Source: Enoplosus armatus (lineage: Eukaryota > Chordata > Actinopteri > Centrarchiformes > Enoplosidae). Taken from it: a stretch of 64,000 bases of DNA. Shown in pieces: positions 35,626 through 48,360 of the stretch. The translations under genes were made by a program, and so were the position numbers. Below the pieces are notes generated by a model. It saw only the letters and a list, made by a program, of their open reading frames with translations, was not told the origin of the DNA and searched no databases. The stretch spans positions 14,502,001 through 14,566,000 of the forward strand of contig NC_092186.1 in the NCBI RefSeq assembly GCF_043641665.1, read 5' to 3'. Within the stretch, counting starts at the first letter, position 1, and each line of letters begins with the position of its first letter.

Positions 35626-36937
35626 GTGAGTGGCAAACACCCCTCTCTGTCTCTCACATGCTTTTTCACACACATTTTTTTCCTTTGACTCTTTTCCTTC
35701 TGAGGGTGTCGTGTTCCTTTTCCAAATTGTATTAGTTTTGCTCTGTTGTGTGCCTCTGTTTATTCTTTCATCCTTTTTTCCCCCTTTGGCAGCTGACTTG
35801 TCACCAACACAACACAAGACAACAGATATGATCAAAGCTTCGGTCTGATGTTATGGAGTTGTCATAGTCTAGCTTTGATCATTTGGTGATGGCACTCGGG
35901 AAGACAGCGCGCGTGTTTGTATGACAAACAAGTACTTGATTTTACAGCCGTCATGGGCTCAGCAAAGATATTTCACATGAGGGGGTTTAATCTTGTTTAT
36001 GGGGTTCGAATGAAAAATAAATTCTTTATTTACTCAAGGCTACTTTGGAGCGTAACTAACATAGTGGATTTTGTTCTGCCAAATCAATAAAAACTTTATA
36101 AAAGTTGAATAAACCTGTATTTGATTTTGATCTCTGTGAAAAGGAAAACAGATAATATAATAACACACACACACACACCTGCATGACTCTTGGCTGCTGT
36201 ACCAGCACTTTTTCTCAGCAAACTCATGACTGTGGGGGGTTTTGCAGAACGCCATAATCTCAACAGTGTTTGGAAAAGGAGTTTGATTTGATAAACTAAC
36301 CCTAAAGTCAAGTGCACAGAACATTTTTGGACAAATAGTTTAAATATTTGAGCGCGCTCCAAGGCTTTATCTGGGTCTACTAAATCAGCGGAGTTGTTCC
36401 CATGTGTAAGAGACATGTTACACAAGGGCAAGGCTAATGCTTTTAGAGAGGTTTTATTCTTGTGGATGTACAGAGTTTATATCAAATGCAGCAGTATAGA
36501 TGAGAAAATAATGTCACTGTAAAGGACTCCTGCTTAGAGTTGCATTTAGTTGGTTTGGTATTAACACAAATAATGATAATTGTTTAATGTAACTCGTAAT
36601 GCTAAACAGACCAGCGACAATTAAAACACAACTCTGCAGCTGTATTCATATTTTTGCTGCATTAGATCTTAACTAAAAGACAGGCTGTCGAAAAGGGTGA
36701 ACTTTTATCAAGAGAAGGACCCAAATGATTCTCCTGCTTGAGTTGGTCAACCAAAGCTAACATGCACACAATGAATACTGCGAATGAATAATGGACTTGT
36801 ATGTGTCGGGTGGGCAGAAATAAGGCATGTTGCTTTGTGTCTGCTAGAAGAAGGTAATTAATGCAAACAAGTCAGTCATAACTTAATAATAATGTTATGT
36901 TAACGCTGTATTTCTGTTCGTTTTTTCGGGAGTCTTT

Positions 36938-36951
36938 CTGCCCCCTTGTGG
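36938..36951 (-). promoter_or_regulatory. Candidate CTCF site, minus strand
   Basis: On minus the sequence reads CCACAAGGGGGCAG, 13 of 14 to the CTCF core consensus by eye. It sits at the edge of a sequence resembling family C repeats. Confidence 0.4.
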
Positions 36952-37147
36952 TCAAATATCAGGTAATTCAGCTTTAAATCTAAACTCAGCTTCAGAATAG
37001 GCCAAACGCTCCATGCTCACTGTCTGCGGCAGATGTTGACATGGGCGTTGTCTCGAGAACAATGAACAGATGTTTGTTATTTGGATTTGGCTGCTAATTT
37101 TGCTGTCATCGATAAGAGTTAATGTGTCTCTGTGTGAGTGGATGTCT

Positions 37148-37151
<4 letters not shown>

Positions 37152-37179
<28 letters not shown>
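37152..37179. repeat. (GT)n microsatellite
   Basis: About 14 GT units. Confidence 0.95.
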
Positions 37180-38929
37180 TCTCCCGCATGAGGTGCACCT
37201 GTGTGTCTCTACAGCAGTTTAATGAGTGTGTCGGCGTTCTGTGTGCAGCCACATGGCCTTCTCCTCTCTCATGGTTTCCCTGCACTTTGTGTGTTCGCTG
37301 GTTCCTCTCAGATCAACTGTGGAGTGTTTAAGTGCACAGGACAGCATGGTTTCCCTCAGCTCTTTCAGCCCGGCCATGCGTCCACCACAGAGAATTTCTG
37401 TCTGAGCCGAGGCAATTACAGCACACATCCAAAGCCATCTTAGCCAGGAACCAAATGAAGGAGCCTTTGATAGGCCCCGACTGATGCATATTTACTTTTT
37501 ACGACCCACCAAGTAGTAAACAGCTTGCCTTGTTGGCGCTGGAGCAAGACTTTAAATACAGGCCTGTTCACACACAAACACACACATAAACACACACGCA
37601 CATGCATGTACACAAATAGACAAAAACTTTTCAAGAAATCAAGAGAAGTCTTCAGCCAGTGAACCTCCACAGAAATATCCACGACTAAGTGACACCGCCA
37701 GCTCGATTTGTTTGCCAGTCACTGATTTCATAATCAGGTTTGTCGAGCTATGCCTGGCTGTTTTTTTTGTTTTTTAATTCGGAGCTGCAGACAAAGCAGC
37801 AGCAGCAGTAGCCTCCAATTGAAGCCATGTGTGGTGGAAAAACAGGCCTCAGTTTGTGGAGAGTTTGCATGCTTGGAGTGGGAGGGAGCCTGCCGGTTAC
37901 AGAGGTCACAATCCGAACACGCCAACTCCTCTTGGCCTTCTCACACGCCATGCTGACGGAGGCATCTCAACAGTCAGTCAGGAATCCCTCCCAAGCTTCC
38001 TTCACTGCCTCCTTACCTTTATCTGAAGTTAAAAAAGGATGTATCGCCAGATTCTGCTGCAGCTTTCACCTGCTGTTTCTGAATTTTTAGTTTGCAACTT
38101 TTAAGGGACAACATTCAGAATAATGCAGATCAAATAAAGGCAAGAAGGAAGGGACTCCCAGTGAGCTTTTGTTCTTATAGGTGGCGTGAAACTGCTAGAA
38201 CGCTGTGTTCAGGGTGTGCCACAAATAAAAGAAAGCGGTTGGTTTAGTTGAGTTTGGTATGAGACTGTATAATAGTTAGCTCTACTAATAGCATCACTGA
38301 TGCATCCCAGTGTCCTCAGATAAACCCAGAAGTCCGATGCTGTTCTGTCTGAGTTTATTTCCTCCACCACTCACACACTCTCACACACTCATACTGCATG
38401 TGTCATCTCTGTTATCTTTCATATTTGTACCTTCTTTTGTGCGTCACTTTCTTTGTCCTTCTCACTCTGTACTACACCTCCCTGTGTTCTCAGGTTCCTT
38501 CTGAGAGTCTTTCCCTTCTAGTCCAAATGTTATCAGCGTAGCCACACAGCTATTAGCTAATAGCTGAGATAGCTACTGCTATCAGATTCAGAGGTAGCCT
38601 ATGCCAGGTTTTAATGCAGCTGTGCCATTTCCCCTCATGCAATATAATGGATCATGTTCCTGTCAGCGCAGAGGCACAGATCATTATTTAATTTCTCCAT
38701 TGTTCTCCATTGTTCTCCAAGAGGTGAGTCAGCGCCTCTATAAAGATAACGTTCAAATGATTTAGTATCAAGTACTTTTTGACATAAAATCTGTTTAGTC
38801 TCATATGTCTCATTGTTATGGTTTTCATTTCTAAGAAAAGGTTGGTAATGATTGATTTTGCATGAAATTACATCCCCACCAAATTGCATTAATGCTATGC
38901 AAAGTGGATTATTGTTAATGGGACATGAG

Positions 38930-39110
38930 AAAAAGCTCCCGCTTGATGCCTTTTCCCTTCATCAGTCACATGTGAGGGCTGGTTTATCGGGACTGAGTGA
39001 TCTAATGAGCTAAATAATGAAGCTCAGACCCAACAAGCACTGGTAATGCCTTTTTAATGCTCATGGGGTCTTTAGTTACCTACAATGGTGTGATTGGTTG
39101 AGACAGGGGC
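38930..39110. promoter_or_regulatory. Candidate conserved non-coding element
   Basis: Repeat-free block with 'GAGCTAAATAATGAAGCTCA' and 'GGTAATGCCTTTTTAATGCT'. Composition-based only. Flanking 37440-38930 and 39110-40390 show no recognised repeat or gene. Confidence 0.22.
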
Positions 39111-40390
39111 CTCATGTTTTATCTCTGATCAATTCTTCCACTATGTATGTATAATATCTCTGTATGCTCGAAATGAACAGGTTCATATGATGCATCTGCA
39201 ACCGTATCAATTCATGCTGCCCCGGGGTGAATTTGCACCCACTCTCTGTCTTTTTGTTAGCTTTATATGCAATCGTGCCACCTCTAAAATTCACTTCATG
39301 TTTTGTCTGAACACACGATAAGAGAGAGGTTGAAATTCTGCCTGCTTTCTCTATAGTTGTCTAAGAATAAATCACCTGTCTAGCAATTGTTAAGTGGACA
39401 TGAATATTGGATTGTCAGTTTCAGATGCTGTTCGATGATCCTTCAAGCACTTCACTTGAAGCATACTGACCCCTTTACAGTTTTGCTTTGAAGGGTTAAA
39501 TCTTTGAGCCCGCTCCCTAAAAGCAGCTTCACATTTCAGAAGAGCTTTGCACACTTTACAGACTAAAACAGCACGACTAAACAAGGCTTTTCTAATGCAG
39601 TTAGACTCTCTTTCTCACACATTCTCACATACTTATATTTCTCTCCGTCTCTTGTTTCTCCTTCTCCCTCTCAACACTTTGTCTGTGTTTTGTGAGAGCA
39701 GTGTGACAAATCACAGTGGCACTGATGTGTGAGATGCAGGGTGACGTCAGCGCTGCACGGCTGGGTTCAGATGTGCATGTTACGCCTGCGGTCACCGCCA
39801 CATATATCACGACATCTTCTGTGTAAACACTGCCAAGAGCATGAATTACATGAGAAACTGCTTTTCAACAAATGGCGTCTCTTTGTCACCTTTAAAAGAA
39901 AAGGTAGGGAGTCATTGCAACACAAAGAAAGTTAGATATTGGTGTATGTTCATGTGTACATAAGTGTTGCCATTGTTTTTGTGAAGTTGAACAGGCTGCC
40001 TCTTCGCGTTTTTAGGTAACCAAATGCCACTTGAGCTCAGTATTATTTCCACTCTCCTTCGGCCTTTTGCCCAACAAGCAGTTCCTCCAGGCTGCGTGAA
40101 TGAGGTCATTTTGTTCGGCTGAAAGTGCAAACTTCGCACTTTCTAAATGTGGTGACTTGTTCACACCTTCAGCCTTGTGTACAATAATAAGTTCCATCAG
40201 GCTATGAATCATGTTCATATGGACTCACGCAAACTGGAGACATTATGCTTTCACAAACCACAAACAAATGACAACGAGAGTCAAGTTCAGTTGCTATGGA
40301 CGTATGGAAATCATGTACAGCTGAACACTTATAGTTGCGGTTCACTTTTTTACATTATTCTTCAAGCTGCCGTGGATTATTTATCTCCTG

Positions 40391-40640
40391 TAGGGCTGAA
40401 ACAATGACAGGAAATGAATCTGCAACTATTTTCATAATCAGTTGATGAATGTCATGGTAACAACATCAACTACGATTAATGAATATCTTTGTGTTTTGGA
40501 CTGTTGGTCGGTTAAAAAATACATTTGAATACGTCATGTTTGGCTCTGTGAAATTATAATGGGCATTTTTTAAACTATTTTCTTCGTCAAGATTAATTTA
40601 TGATCAAAATAATTATTAGTTAAACATTTAAATTTTCATC
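40391..40640. mobile_element. Short inverted-repeat element, family B, decayed copy
   Basis: Begins TAGGGCTGAAACAATGAC, continues 'CAACTATTTTCATAATCAGT' and 'TTTTGGACTGTTGG', and includes ATGGGCATTTTT. These are the same blocks, inverted, as the 7241-7523 copy. The right terminus is degraded. Confidence 0.6.
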
Positions 40641-40900
40641 ATTACCACATGTACCTCTGTATGCCACCCTGTAATTCACCCTGCTCGCCAAAAATATGTC
40701 AAATCATCTCACCATTCATTTAAACCTGACAATAATGTCACCGATCAATTATTACCCATATCGAGCTTTCACACCCAGCAAACAAACAGTGACTCACAGA
40801 CATGTCAGAGGGCAGGACCACTCCCTTTAATTCATTCACACTCTCGCCATTTTCTTCTTTTCTTTCACACTCAACACACTACAACTCATGCATGCAAACG

Positions 40901-40933
40901 ACACACACACACAAACACACACACACACACACA
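40901..40933. repeat. (CA)n microsatellite
   Basis: About 16 CA units with one interruption. Confidence 0.9.
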
Positions 40934-41491
40934 GAGGCAATCCCTCATTCCATTTTCCTACAACTGTTCAGTGAAGCACAACTTTACGTTCCACATCTCA
41001 CAACCTAGACGAACATATTTATTCATGATTCCTGTGCAGGGAGGGGCGGCCTGTTAATGCTGCTTGACAGGACAGACGTTTCTCTGTCTGGAAGGATTCT
41101 TCACGCCTTCGTTAGGTTGTACAACATGTACTGTGGCTCTGCACATAAACACCAGGGCACTTTATAAAATGATGCACAGATGCCATTGAGATCCTGTCAG
41201 CGGATATTGTAATGTTTTTTATGTACCTGCAAGTGCAGACAAGAGCAGAGCTTTGACTTCTAAAGACAGGTCTTGTGAATTTTCTTTGTAATTATCAGGA
41301 TTTCAAAATGCACTGATGATAGTGCTTTCAGATGGGAGCTGTACTCCTGCAGCGTTGATTATAGACAGATCTCTTAAGTCTGTCTGGACCTCACTGGAAT
41401 TGGCACACAAGTTGTTACTGTGATGTGTTTGTCAATCGTTGGCATGTACACTATAATAAATAATAAATTAGACAAAAAAGCACAACTAGTT

Positions 41492-41700
41492 TATCATTTT
41501 GGGAAATACACTACATTTGCTTTCTGGCAGACAGATGAGAGGATCGCTACTGGTTGTCTGTTAAATATACAGTAAGGCTACATCCAGCTGCCAGTTAGCT
41601 TAGCTTAGCACAAAGACTGGAAACCAGGGTGAAAAGCTAGCCTGGGTCTGTCAAGGTAACAAGATCTACTACGTTATATCTTGTTTTTTAAATTTTACAA
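41492..41700. mobile_element. Family D element, left half
   Basis: 'TTTTGGGAAATACACTACAT', 'GTTAGCTTAGCTTAGCACAA', 'AGACTGGAAACCAGGGTG' and AAAGCTAGCCTGGGTCTGTC match the left arm and interior of the element at 23697-24136. The right arm is absent. Confidence 0.7.
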
Positions 41701-42758
41701 AACCCAAAGAGCAAAATGACAATTCACTGTTTTACAAGTTTTTTAAATTGTAGTTCTTGGCTCTTAGCAGTTCTCAGTCAACCAGAGGAGACTGGCCTCA
41801 AGTCCCAAAATGAAAGAAAACAGTCTCAAGTTGCATGAGAACAGATCTCAATACTCAGCAATTTTGACAGATTTTAATATTTCCTAAAAAAATTCTTGTT
41901 GTGATAGAAGAAACTCCAGATATGGAGTCATTTTGACTCTCAAGTCAAGAGACGCCGATGAAAAACAATCAAGGAGAGAGAATCAAGGTTGAGACTCGGC
42001 CCTAACCTCCTCCTCACCGCTCAACAATCCTGTCATTATTCCTTCCCCACCAGGGTGGGCTGGGAATTTTCCCTGCAAAACAGCACAAACAACAATAACA
42101 AAAGATAATAATACACGGTGAAGTCCCAATTTTTCAAGAAGGAAGTTGTAAAAAAAAGAGATCGAGTTTGTTTTTTCTATGTCTCCCTTTATGGACCCAC
42201 CCAGGAACATCAAGCCGTCTACAATAGGAAAACAAATCAAACACACCGCTTTGACCTGAATCCAACTTGTTTAACAGGAAACAAAGACAAAACAGAACCC
42301 CGTCCATTTATCATAGTTTGCTTATTATTTCCAAAACGAGACACAGATCTCCTTATGGTACACGTTCTGCTTGGCTGACATTTTATAGTGAGAGTATTGA
42401 TATCCACCAGGCAGTTTGCGTTGCCCTCGCCATTTCAAACAAACACTGTTTTCCTTTTTGCTCCTGAGTTGCTTTAAACAAACTGACCAGGTAGCTGGCT
42501 CTGCATGTTCCAACTAGACTCCACATCTGCTGCATCCTGCTGATCTGTGCAGCGAGAGAAGTCTGCAGAGTCATTCTTCACGTCCCACAAATTTAATATA
42601 TTTAGTTACAGAGATAAACGGTATCATCTTTCATCCGAGTGGGTTTGAAGTGCATCGTAGATTATCATCAGATCAGTTTGAGTTCTAATGTAAAGGTTTT
42701 GTCCCGATCTCTCTGGCGAGTAATGTACCCCGCATCTCTCTTTTCCCCTTTCTTTCAG

Positions 42759-42974
42759 GTCGCAGGTGCTCCACAGCTGCTGTGGACGAGGCATCTGGAG
42801 CCCAGGAGGATGCTGGAGACGATACAGAGGGCAGAGAAGGGCAGAGAGGTGCAGAGTGGATTCACTCTCTGCCCCCCGGCTGTGGTGGGGAGGGTTCCTG
42901 GCACCGTGATTTGATGCACAAAGAGAAACAAAAATCACATTGCCAGGGATTTCCACTCTTTCACAGCTCAGCAG
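42759..42974 (+). other. Exon-like block with a strong 3' splice site, unidentified
   Basis: The acceptor is preceded by an uninterrupted pyrimidine tract (TCTCTTTTCCCCTTTCTTTCAG). The block is GC-rich and stays open in one frame to a TGA at 42912-42914 (VAGAPQLLWTRHLEPRRM...). A weak donor (CAG then GTGACC) follows at 42975. No protein family is recognised. It could be a non-coding exon or a chance signal. Confidence 0.25.
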
Positions 42975-44169
42975 GTGACCGCGTTATATTTCCACAGTGG
43001 GATGCTTTTGTGTGGTCTTATTGACTGGATGTTGCTATGGAGTCAAAGGAATAAATATTGGAGAGGTTAGACGGATATTGTCTTCTACTCTCTCAATGGA
43101 CTTCAAGAGGTTAACTTGTGGAGTCAGTTTCTCACAAACAAAAAACTGCAAAAGAACACGCGTAAATACTGTCTGAATGCATTTAAGGCTGCAGTTAAAT
43201 GTGCAGCTGTCTGAAATTTGAACTGTCTTCACTATACTCCCCTTTCAGCCAGGAAGTCGATGTAAACGCATATGAGAGCCATACAGCTCTACATGATAGA
43301 ACAAAGTTTTGGAGGCAGATCACGTTTTGGCTCTCGGAACAAGGAGACGATTTTGATGCTTAAAATGAATGCTAAGATCCTCCACTGGCAGCACACTCTG
43401 AAACACAATCCGAATGTTGAAGGCGAAGCAAACCTCAACGCCATCAGCATTGCAAGCTTTGAAACCCGCCAAACTTTACCACTGAGCAGTCACGTAAAGG
43501 TCTGCGTGAGTCTCTGTTCCCTCAAAAGCCAGCCACCCACTTGCTAAAGGCACAGAGCTTAGCTAATTGGTGAGCATTGATCCCTGCTATGTGTTGTTCA
43601 CAGTGGCTAAGTTCAGTGCCTGAGGTGAAATAGTTGATTCGACGGAGGGGATTTGTTCCAGTGAATGGAAAGAACTTGATGATCTCGGATATGAAGAAAG
43701 GAGGAGGGAGGAGGAGAGGAGTGACGAGAGATTAGGTGAAGAGGGAGGGAGGAGAAGACAGAAAAGGTCCCACGTAGGAGCTGTTTAGGGTTAAATGTGC
43801 TGCTGCAGACCAAATGCAGGTCTTGATTGTGCAATACGGTCCAGAGGTGAGACAAGATATACCGTTTTATTTTTACAATGTTTGCCTGAAGCAACAACTG
43901 TCTTACTTTTACCTTTTGCATCTGGCAAGGATCATGCATACCAAATACATTTGAAAGTGCTTCAGTGAGACAGATTGACCCAGGTTTAATGTGGACTTAA
44001 AAATGTTGTATTGCGATTTTAGGAATGTGTTGCTAAATGTCAGGCCCGTCTGGGCATGCCCAGTTCAGGTCCAACTGAGTTTGCTCAGGACTGGTGTGCC
44101 AGTATTTTGGTGCCACACCGCAGCCTGGACTCATGTGTTGGAGAAGAAATCTGCGTACACCTCATTTGC

Positions 44170-44520
44170 CATTTGATTGTCAAATCATAGTTTAGCAGCC
44201 ATAACCAGGCACAGCAGGCCTGTAAAAAATTGAATTTCTCCACAAGTGGTGTGCATGGGCCTGCAGTCAGAGAGATACTCACAATTTAAAGAGTTTGGAG
44301 ATTTGTGTCTTTTTATAGCTTTTTTAAAACCAAAAACACAAGAGCAAAAGTGTTTGGAACGGATTAAACAGTGCGTTTATCTGCTCTAATACAAGTGACG
44401 GTTGTTAGTATGTCTGGCTAACTAGCATATTATGTCCAACCAAGGAGTACATCATTAACGAAAAACATTAGTCTGTAGAGTTGTTATCATGTGACATGAT
44501 AATGTGACATGTAACAACAG
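44170..44520. repeat. Dispersed repeat (family E), copy 2
   Basis: Same ordered phrases as the 33135-33490 block, including ATTTCTCCACA and 'AAAACCAAAAACACAAGAGC'. Confidence 0.7.
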
Positions 44521-45039
44521 AAAGCTTGAATGGTATATTCACTTTAACACTTCAGTAGAGATTGTCTATTTGTTATCACTGTTCTTACGGTGCATGTTGG
44601 ATATTTTATAAGCCCTTTTGTTGGATTTAAAAAAAACACCTCTGTATTAGCATGCAGATTGCACACTGCATTGTCAAACGGAGCCATATCCGGGCTGTGC
44701 CCTCCCGTGCCTACTGAACTGGTATCAGTGTTTTATGTGAAAACTGGCTCAGTTCAGCAGGAACAGGAGTGGAGCCTACTAACTAGCAGGATCAATGCTC
44801 CATGTTACCTCCCCAACTGCCTCTGAGCATGCAGCAAGACAGCCCAGCCCAGATTCAACGTTTCTTTTGCAGTGCTCTGGTATGTAGTTGACCACACCCA
44901 CCACAGAGCGGTGTGGAGTGTTAGCCTTGAGTCATTGGCCCTGCTGAAAATCAAACCCAAGCCCTCCAACCTGTCAGACGACGGCACTGAACCCTGAAGT
45001 CTATTCAAGGCGGTGCAGATGACTGTCCCTTTCTTTGCT

Positions 45040-45560
45040 AAAATATGAATGTTTCATAAGCAGATTTACCATTTTTTGCTTGATAGGTAAGCTCTGGTGG
45101 CCTGAGCCGCTGTTACATACTGATGCAGTCGATCTTGTTGTTCTGCTCAGCCTTCATGTTTAAATTCAGCATTCTTCCCTTGAAAAGGCTGCAAACACGT
45201 CTCTCACTATTCGCCTGTGTCTCTCTCTTTTTTTCTGTCTTTCTGTGCTGTCAAAGGACAGGCTGAGACTGGAGTTCATTGTCAGGTAATCCCAGTGAAA
45301 TGTCTGCTATGCCTGTATAATTGATGTCACCCAGCAGTCCACATTATCAATGATTGGGAATGTGTGCAATGCTGCTTCCTCCCCACTCGCCAGCCACCAA
45401 AGGAAAAGTGCTTCATCTTGAAGATTTCATACCCATGGAATAATGAAAGCTCATTAGCGAGCATGATGAATCTGCTCTTATCCAGCGACTCCACTGATCG
45501 TGGTTGGCACCATAAAATTATATTTCTGTTACTTTGAGTTTCTGCGGATAAATGTTCCAT
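45040..45560. promoter_or_regulatory. Candidate conserved non-coding element cluster
   Basis: Repeat-free DNA with 'GCCTGTATAATTGATGTCAC' and 'GAAAGCTCATTAGCGAGCAT', which contain homeodomain-type cores. Composition-based call. No exon-like ORF. Confidence 0.25.
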
Positions 45561-46667
45561 TCAAACCTTGAGGAGATCACGCAGAGAAATGTTAGAAAGT
45601 TGTTTTTTCATCGTGGCAGCGGTGTGATATTGACTTCAGGGCATTGTTTCAGCCAAGTCGTACCACTGACAAGTTAGCTATGATTTGTGTAAGCATTAAA
45701 TTTAACTGAATATGGAAGACAATGGTGCATGAAGTGCATTATTCTAAATGTCAGTAAGTTTCTAATTACTTTCAACCATTTGGAGCATGATTTATTTTGA
45801 TGTTACAGGTGCAACCAATGTTTCATTCCATTACTAATCCAGCCACAATTTAATGTAATAAAGTTTCAATGAGCCTGAGAAAGAATTCTAGCATTGTTTT
45901 TTATTCAAGATGATATCATTTATCCCGAGGAGGGAAACATGTTGCAGCAGGAAAGAACGAAAGAAAGAAGTTGGAGAGAAAGAATAAAAAAGGTAATCAA
46001 AAAGGCATGACGCAACGAAAGATTGAAATGAGGATAAATGATAATAAATGTGTGATTATCTCTGTGGTGTTGACAAATTATGGAGTTGCCATGACTTTAC
46101 TGGTCAGGGTCAAAGCCACCATTGAGGAGGTCATGAGGTCAATTTGGGGGTTTTAGGAACCAGGGGGGAGTTTATATTTGTCATTGGGGGATATTTTACA
46201 GGATTATTACAGTATTTTTCAGACTAAATACACTCAATCTTGACTGCTTTTAGGTCTATGAATAAAGGATTCATTATTTCTATTTGGAGAGTCACTGCCC
46301 AGCAAAAAATAGATTTTTATTTTGAATTTTTAGGTAAACCTAACATTGTCTCCTCATATAATTTTGTCAGACTCATAATTAATTGTCTTTTCCGCTCCAC
46401 ACATTGTTCTTCCTTGTCAAAACCTGGCGCCTACATTACCCACAATGCACCTTGATGGCTGGCAGTTCGGTGGGACTTTGTGTGTGTTATGCTAGTAGCG
46501 ACTCATGTAGCCTCCAGCCCCTAGCCTCAAGCAGAGATGAGGAGCGAACTCCACACCCCAAGATTTTGTTCATTTTCAAACTGAAGTGACACTTCATCAT
46601 CAATTTATCAGTCTTTGCCACAAAAGGCTTTATACAGCTTTTTTGTCTTGTGCAGAAGTTCTCCCAT

Positions 46668-46722
46668 AGACCTGTAAACAGACTTTGATGTGTGAAATCA
46701 GTGCTGTTCCCCTTGAATGATT
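46668..46722. repeat. Short dispersed repeat (family F), copy 1
   Basis: 'GACCTGTAAACAGACTTTGA' followed by TGTGTGAAATCAGTG recurs at 60067-60118 with few changes. The preceding 46440-46667 block (CCCACAATGCACCTTGATGG) is probably part of the same repeat. Confidence 0.6.
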
Positions 46723-47059
46723 AAATGTTTGGTTATGGGTTGAGGTAATTATTCTACTTCTCAGGCTAAATAAACCATTGAAAAACTCACTGGATTGTCT
46801 GAAAAATGCATCGTCAAAGAGGCTGAAAACAGGACTTTTTGGCTCATGTTGAAGCAGACGATTTCCAGTAAAATGCAAAAGGTCACAGGTTCAACTTTCT
46901 ATTTGAGTTACACCTGTTACACCCAGTTGCAGGCTGCCGGTTTCATACATCGTAATCAAAAGCATGACAATACACATTCTCGATTTCACATTGACACAGC
47001 CAGAGACGGGTACTTTTTTGCTATGTCAATTTCCCTTTCATCTTCAGGCCTCAAAGCCT

Positions 47060-47390
47060 GACCAGATTTCATGATGTGGCTGCTTTATTGAGCCTGATCT
47101 GCTTTTGTTGCCCCCGCCGCCATTCAATCAGCATCCGTGTGGTTCTGGCCCATGGCTGTGAGCTTGGCTGAGTAATTTGGTTTAGAGCTGAGCGGGAACA
47201 TCTGTTCTACAAAGCTTCAGCTCCTTCCATTCCTCAGGCCTCATGGAAAAAAACAAGGCCAGCGGTGGGGCCGCTGCTGCAGCACAGGACCTCCAAACCT
47301 GCGAGTCACAAATTCGAGGCCAAATCCTCTCAAGCATAATCTCAGCAATGACAGAAGAAGAGTGACGGGCCTTCAAAATGCAAGGTTCAA
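47060..47390. promoter_or_regulatory. Candidate conserved non-coding element
   Basis: Repeat-free block with 'GGTTTAGAGCTGAGCGGGAA' and 'GGGCCGCTGCTGCAGCACAG'. No coding call possible. Composition-based only. Confidence 0.22.
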
Positions 47391-47639
47391 ATGTGCAAAG
47401 TGGTGTAGGATTTATAGTTGGGCTGACAGTGATAGAGAATGTGCTTTATTGATTTCATATGTACAGTAGGAGGTTTTAAACTTCGAGACAAAGTGTTTCA
47501 TTCAGTCAGATGACTCATGGAATAGATTTATTATGTGAATACAGACTATGTACAGTTGAGACATTCATCTTTTCAGTGTTATTAGTATTATTTAGTCAGT
47601 CAAGAAATGTCCAAATCCAATTCAAGCTGGGATTTATTA

Positions 47640-47830
47640 AATACTGCATGGAGCTGGAGCTTAGCTTAGCACAGAACTGCTAAGCTAAGCTAAACAAGGG
47701 GAAATCTTGCTTGTTTAATCTGTACAAAAACATGAATGTAAAAATGACTTGTGGTTTTACGGTGAGTTATGTGCTGGACTATATCTTGGTTGGGTGCAGT
47801 GATTTACTGTGAGGTTGCACAGCCTGCTCT
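47640..47830. mobile_element. Family D element, rearranged copy
   Basis: Contains GGAAATCTTGC, GTTTAATCTGTACAAAAACA, 'CTTGTGGTTTTACGGTGAGT' and 'GGGTGCAGTGA', interior phrases of the same family. At 47658-47691 the two TTAGC arms face each other as a 14-bp perfect stem with a 6-base loop. Confidence 0.65.
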
Positions 47831-48119
47831 GTAACTGACATTTCTGTAACATAATAATAAGTAAATAGATACAAAATATGTTTGTTCATGCTAGCAGCAT
47901 GGATCTGGGGATGGTAATGTCACTCTGTTGCTAAAGATTGAAATATGTCACTACTGGATGTATGTAAGAGGTTTTGATACCATGAACCGTGATCTCCCCA
48001 GTGCAAATCTCTGTTGCATCTTTCCCCCGTCATTTCCTGTCATCTCTTCACTATCATTCTCTAATAAAGGCAGAAAATGCCCAAAGAATAATTGAAAAAA
48101 AATAACAACTATTGGGTAT

Positions 48120-48360
48120 ATTGGCATGAAATTTTGCACAGACATTCATAGTCTCCTGAGGATGGAGCCTACTGACTTCATGTTCAATCAACCTCAGCTT
48201 TACCTTGTGTTCAGTGCTAATGTTAGCATGCTAACTAAGATGGTGAACATAGTAAAGCATGTTAGCATATTGATGTAAGCATTCAGCTCAAAGCACCGCT
48301 GTTCTTAAATACAATCTCACAGAGAGCCACTAGCCTTGGCTGTAGAGTCTTAGCCTTGTT
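48120..48360 (-). repeat. Dispersed repeat, family A, third copy (inverted)
   Basis: Reads as the reverse complement of the 780-1040 type: 'GCTAATGTTAGCATGCTAAC', AAGATGGTGAACAT and 'ATTCAGCTCAAAGCACCGCT'. Confidence 0.7.
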
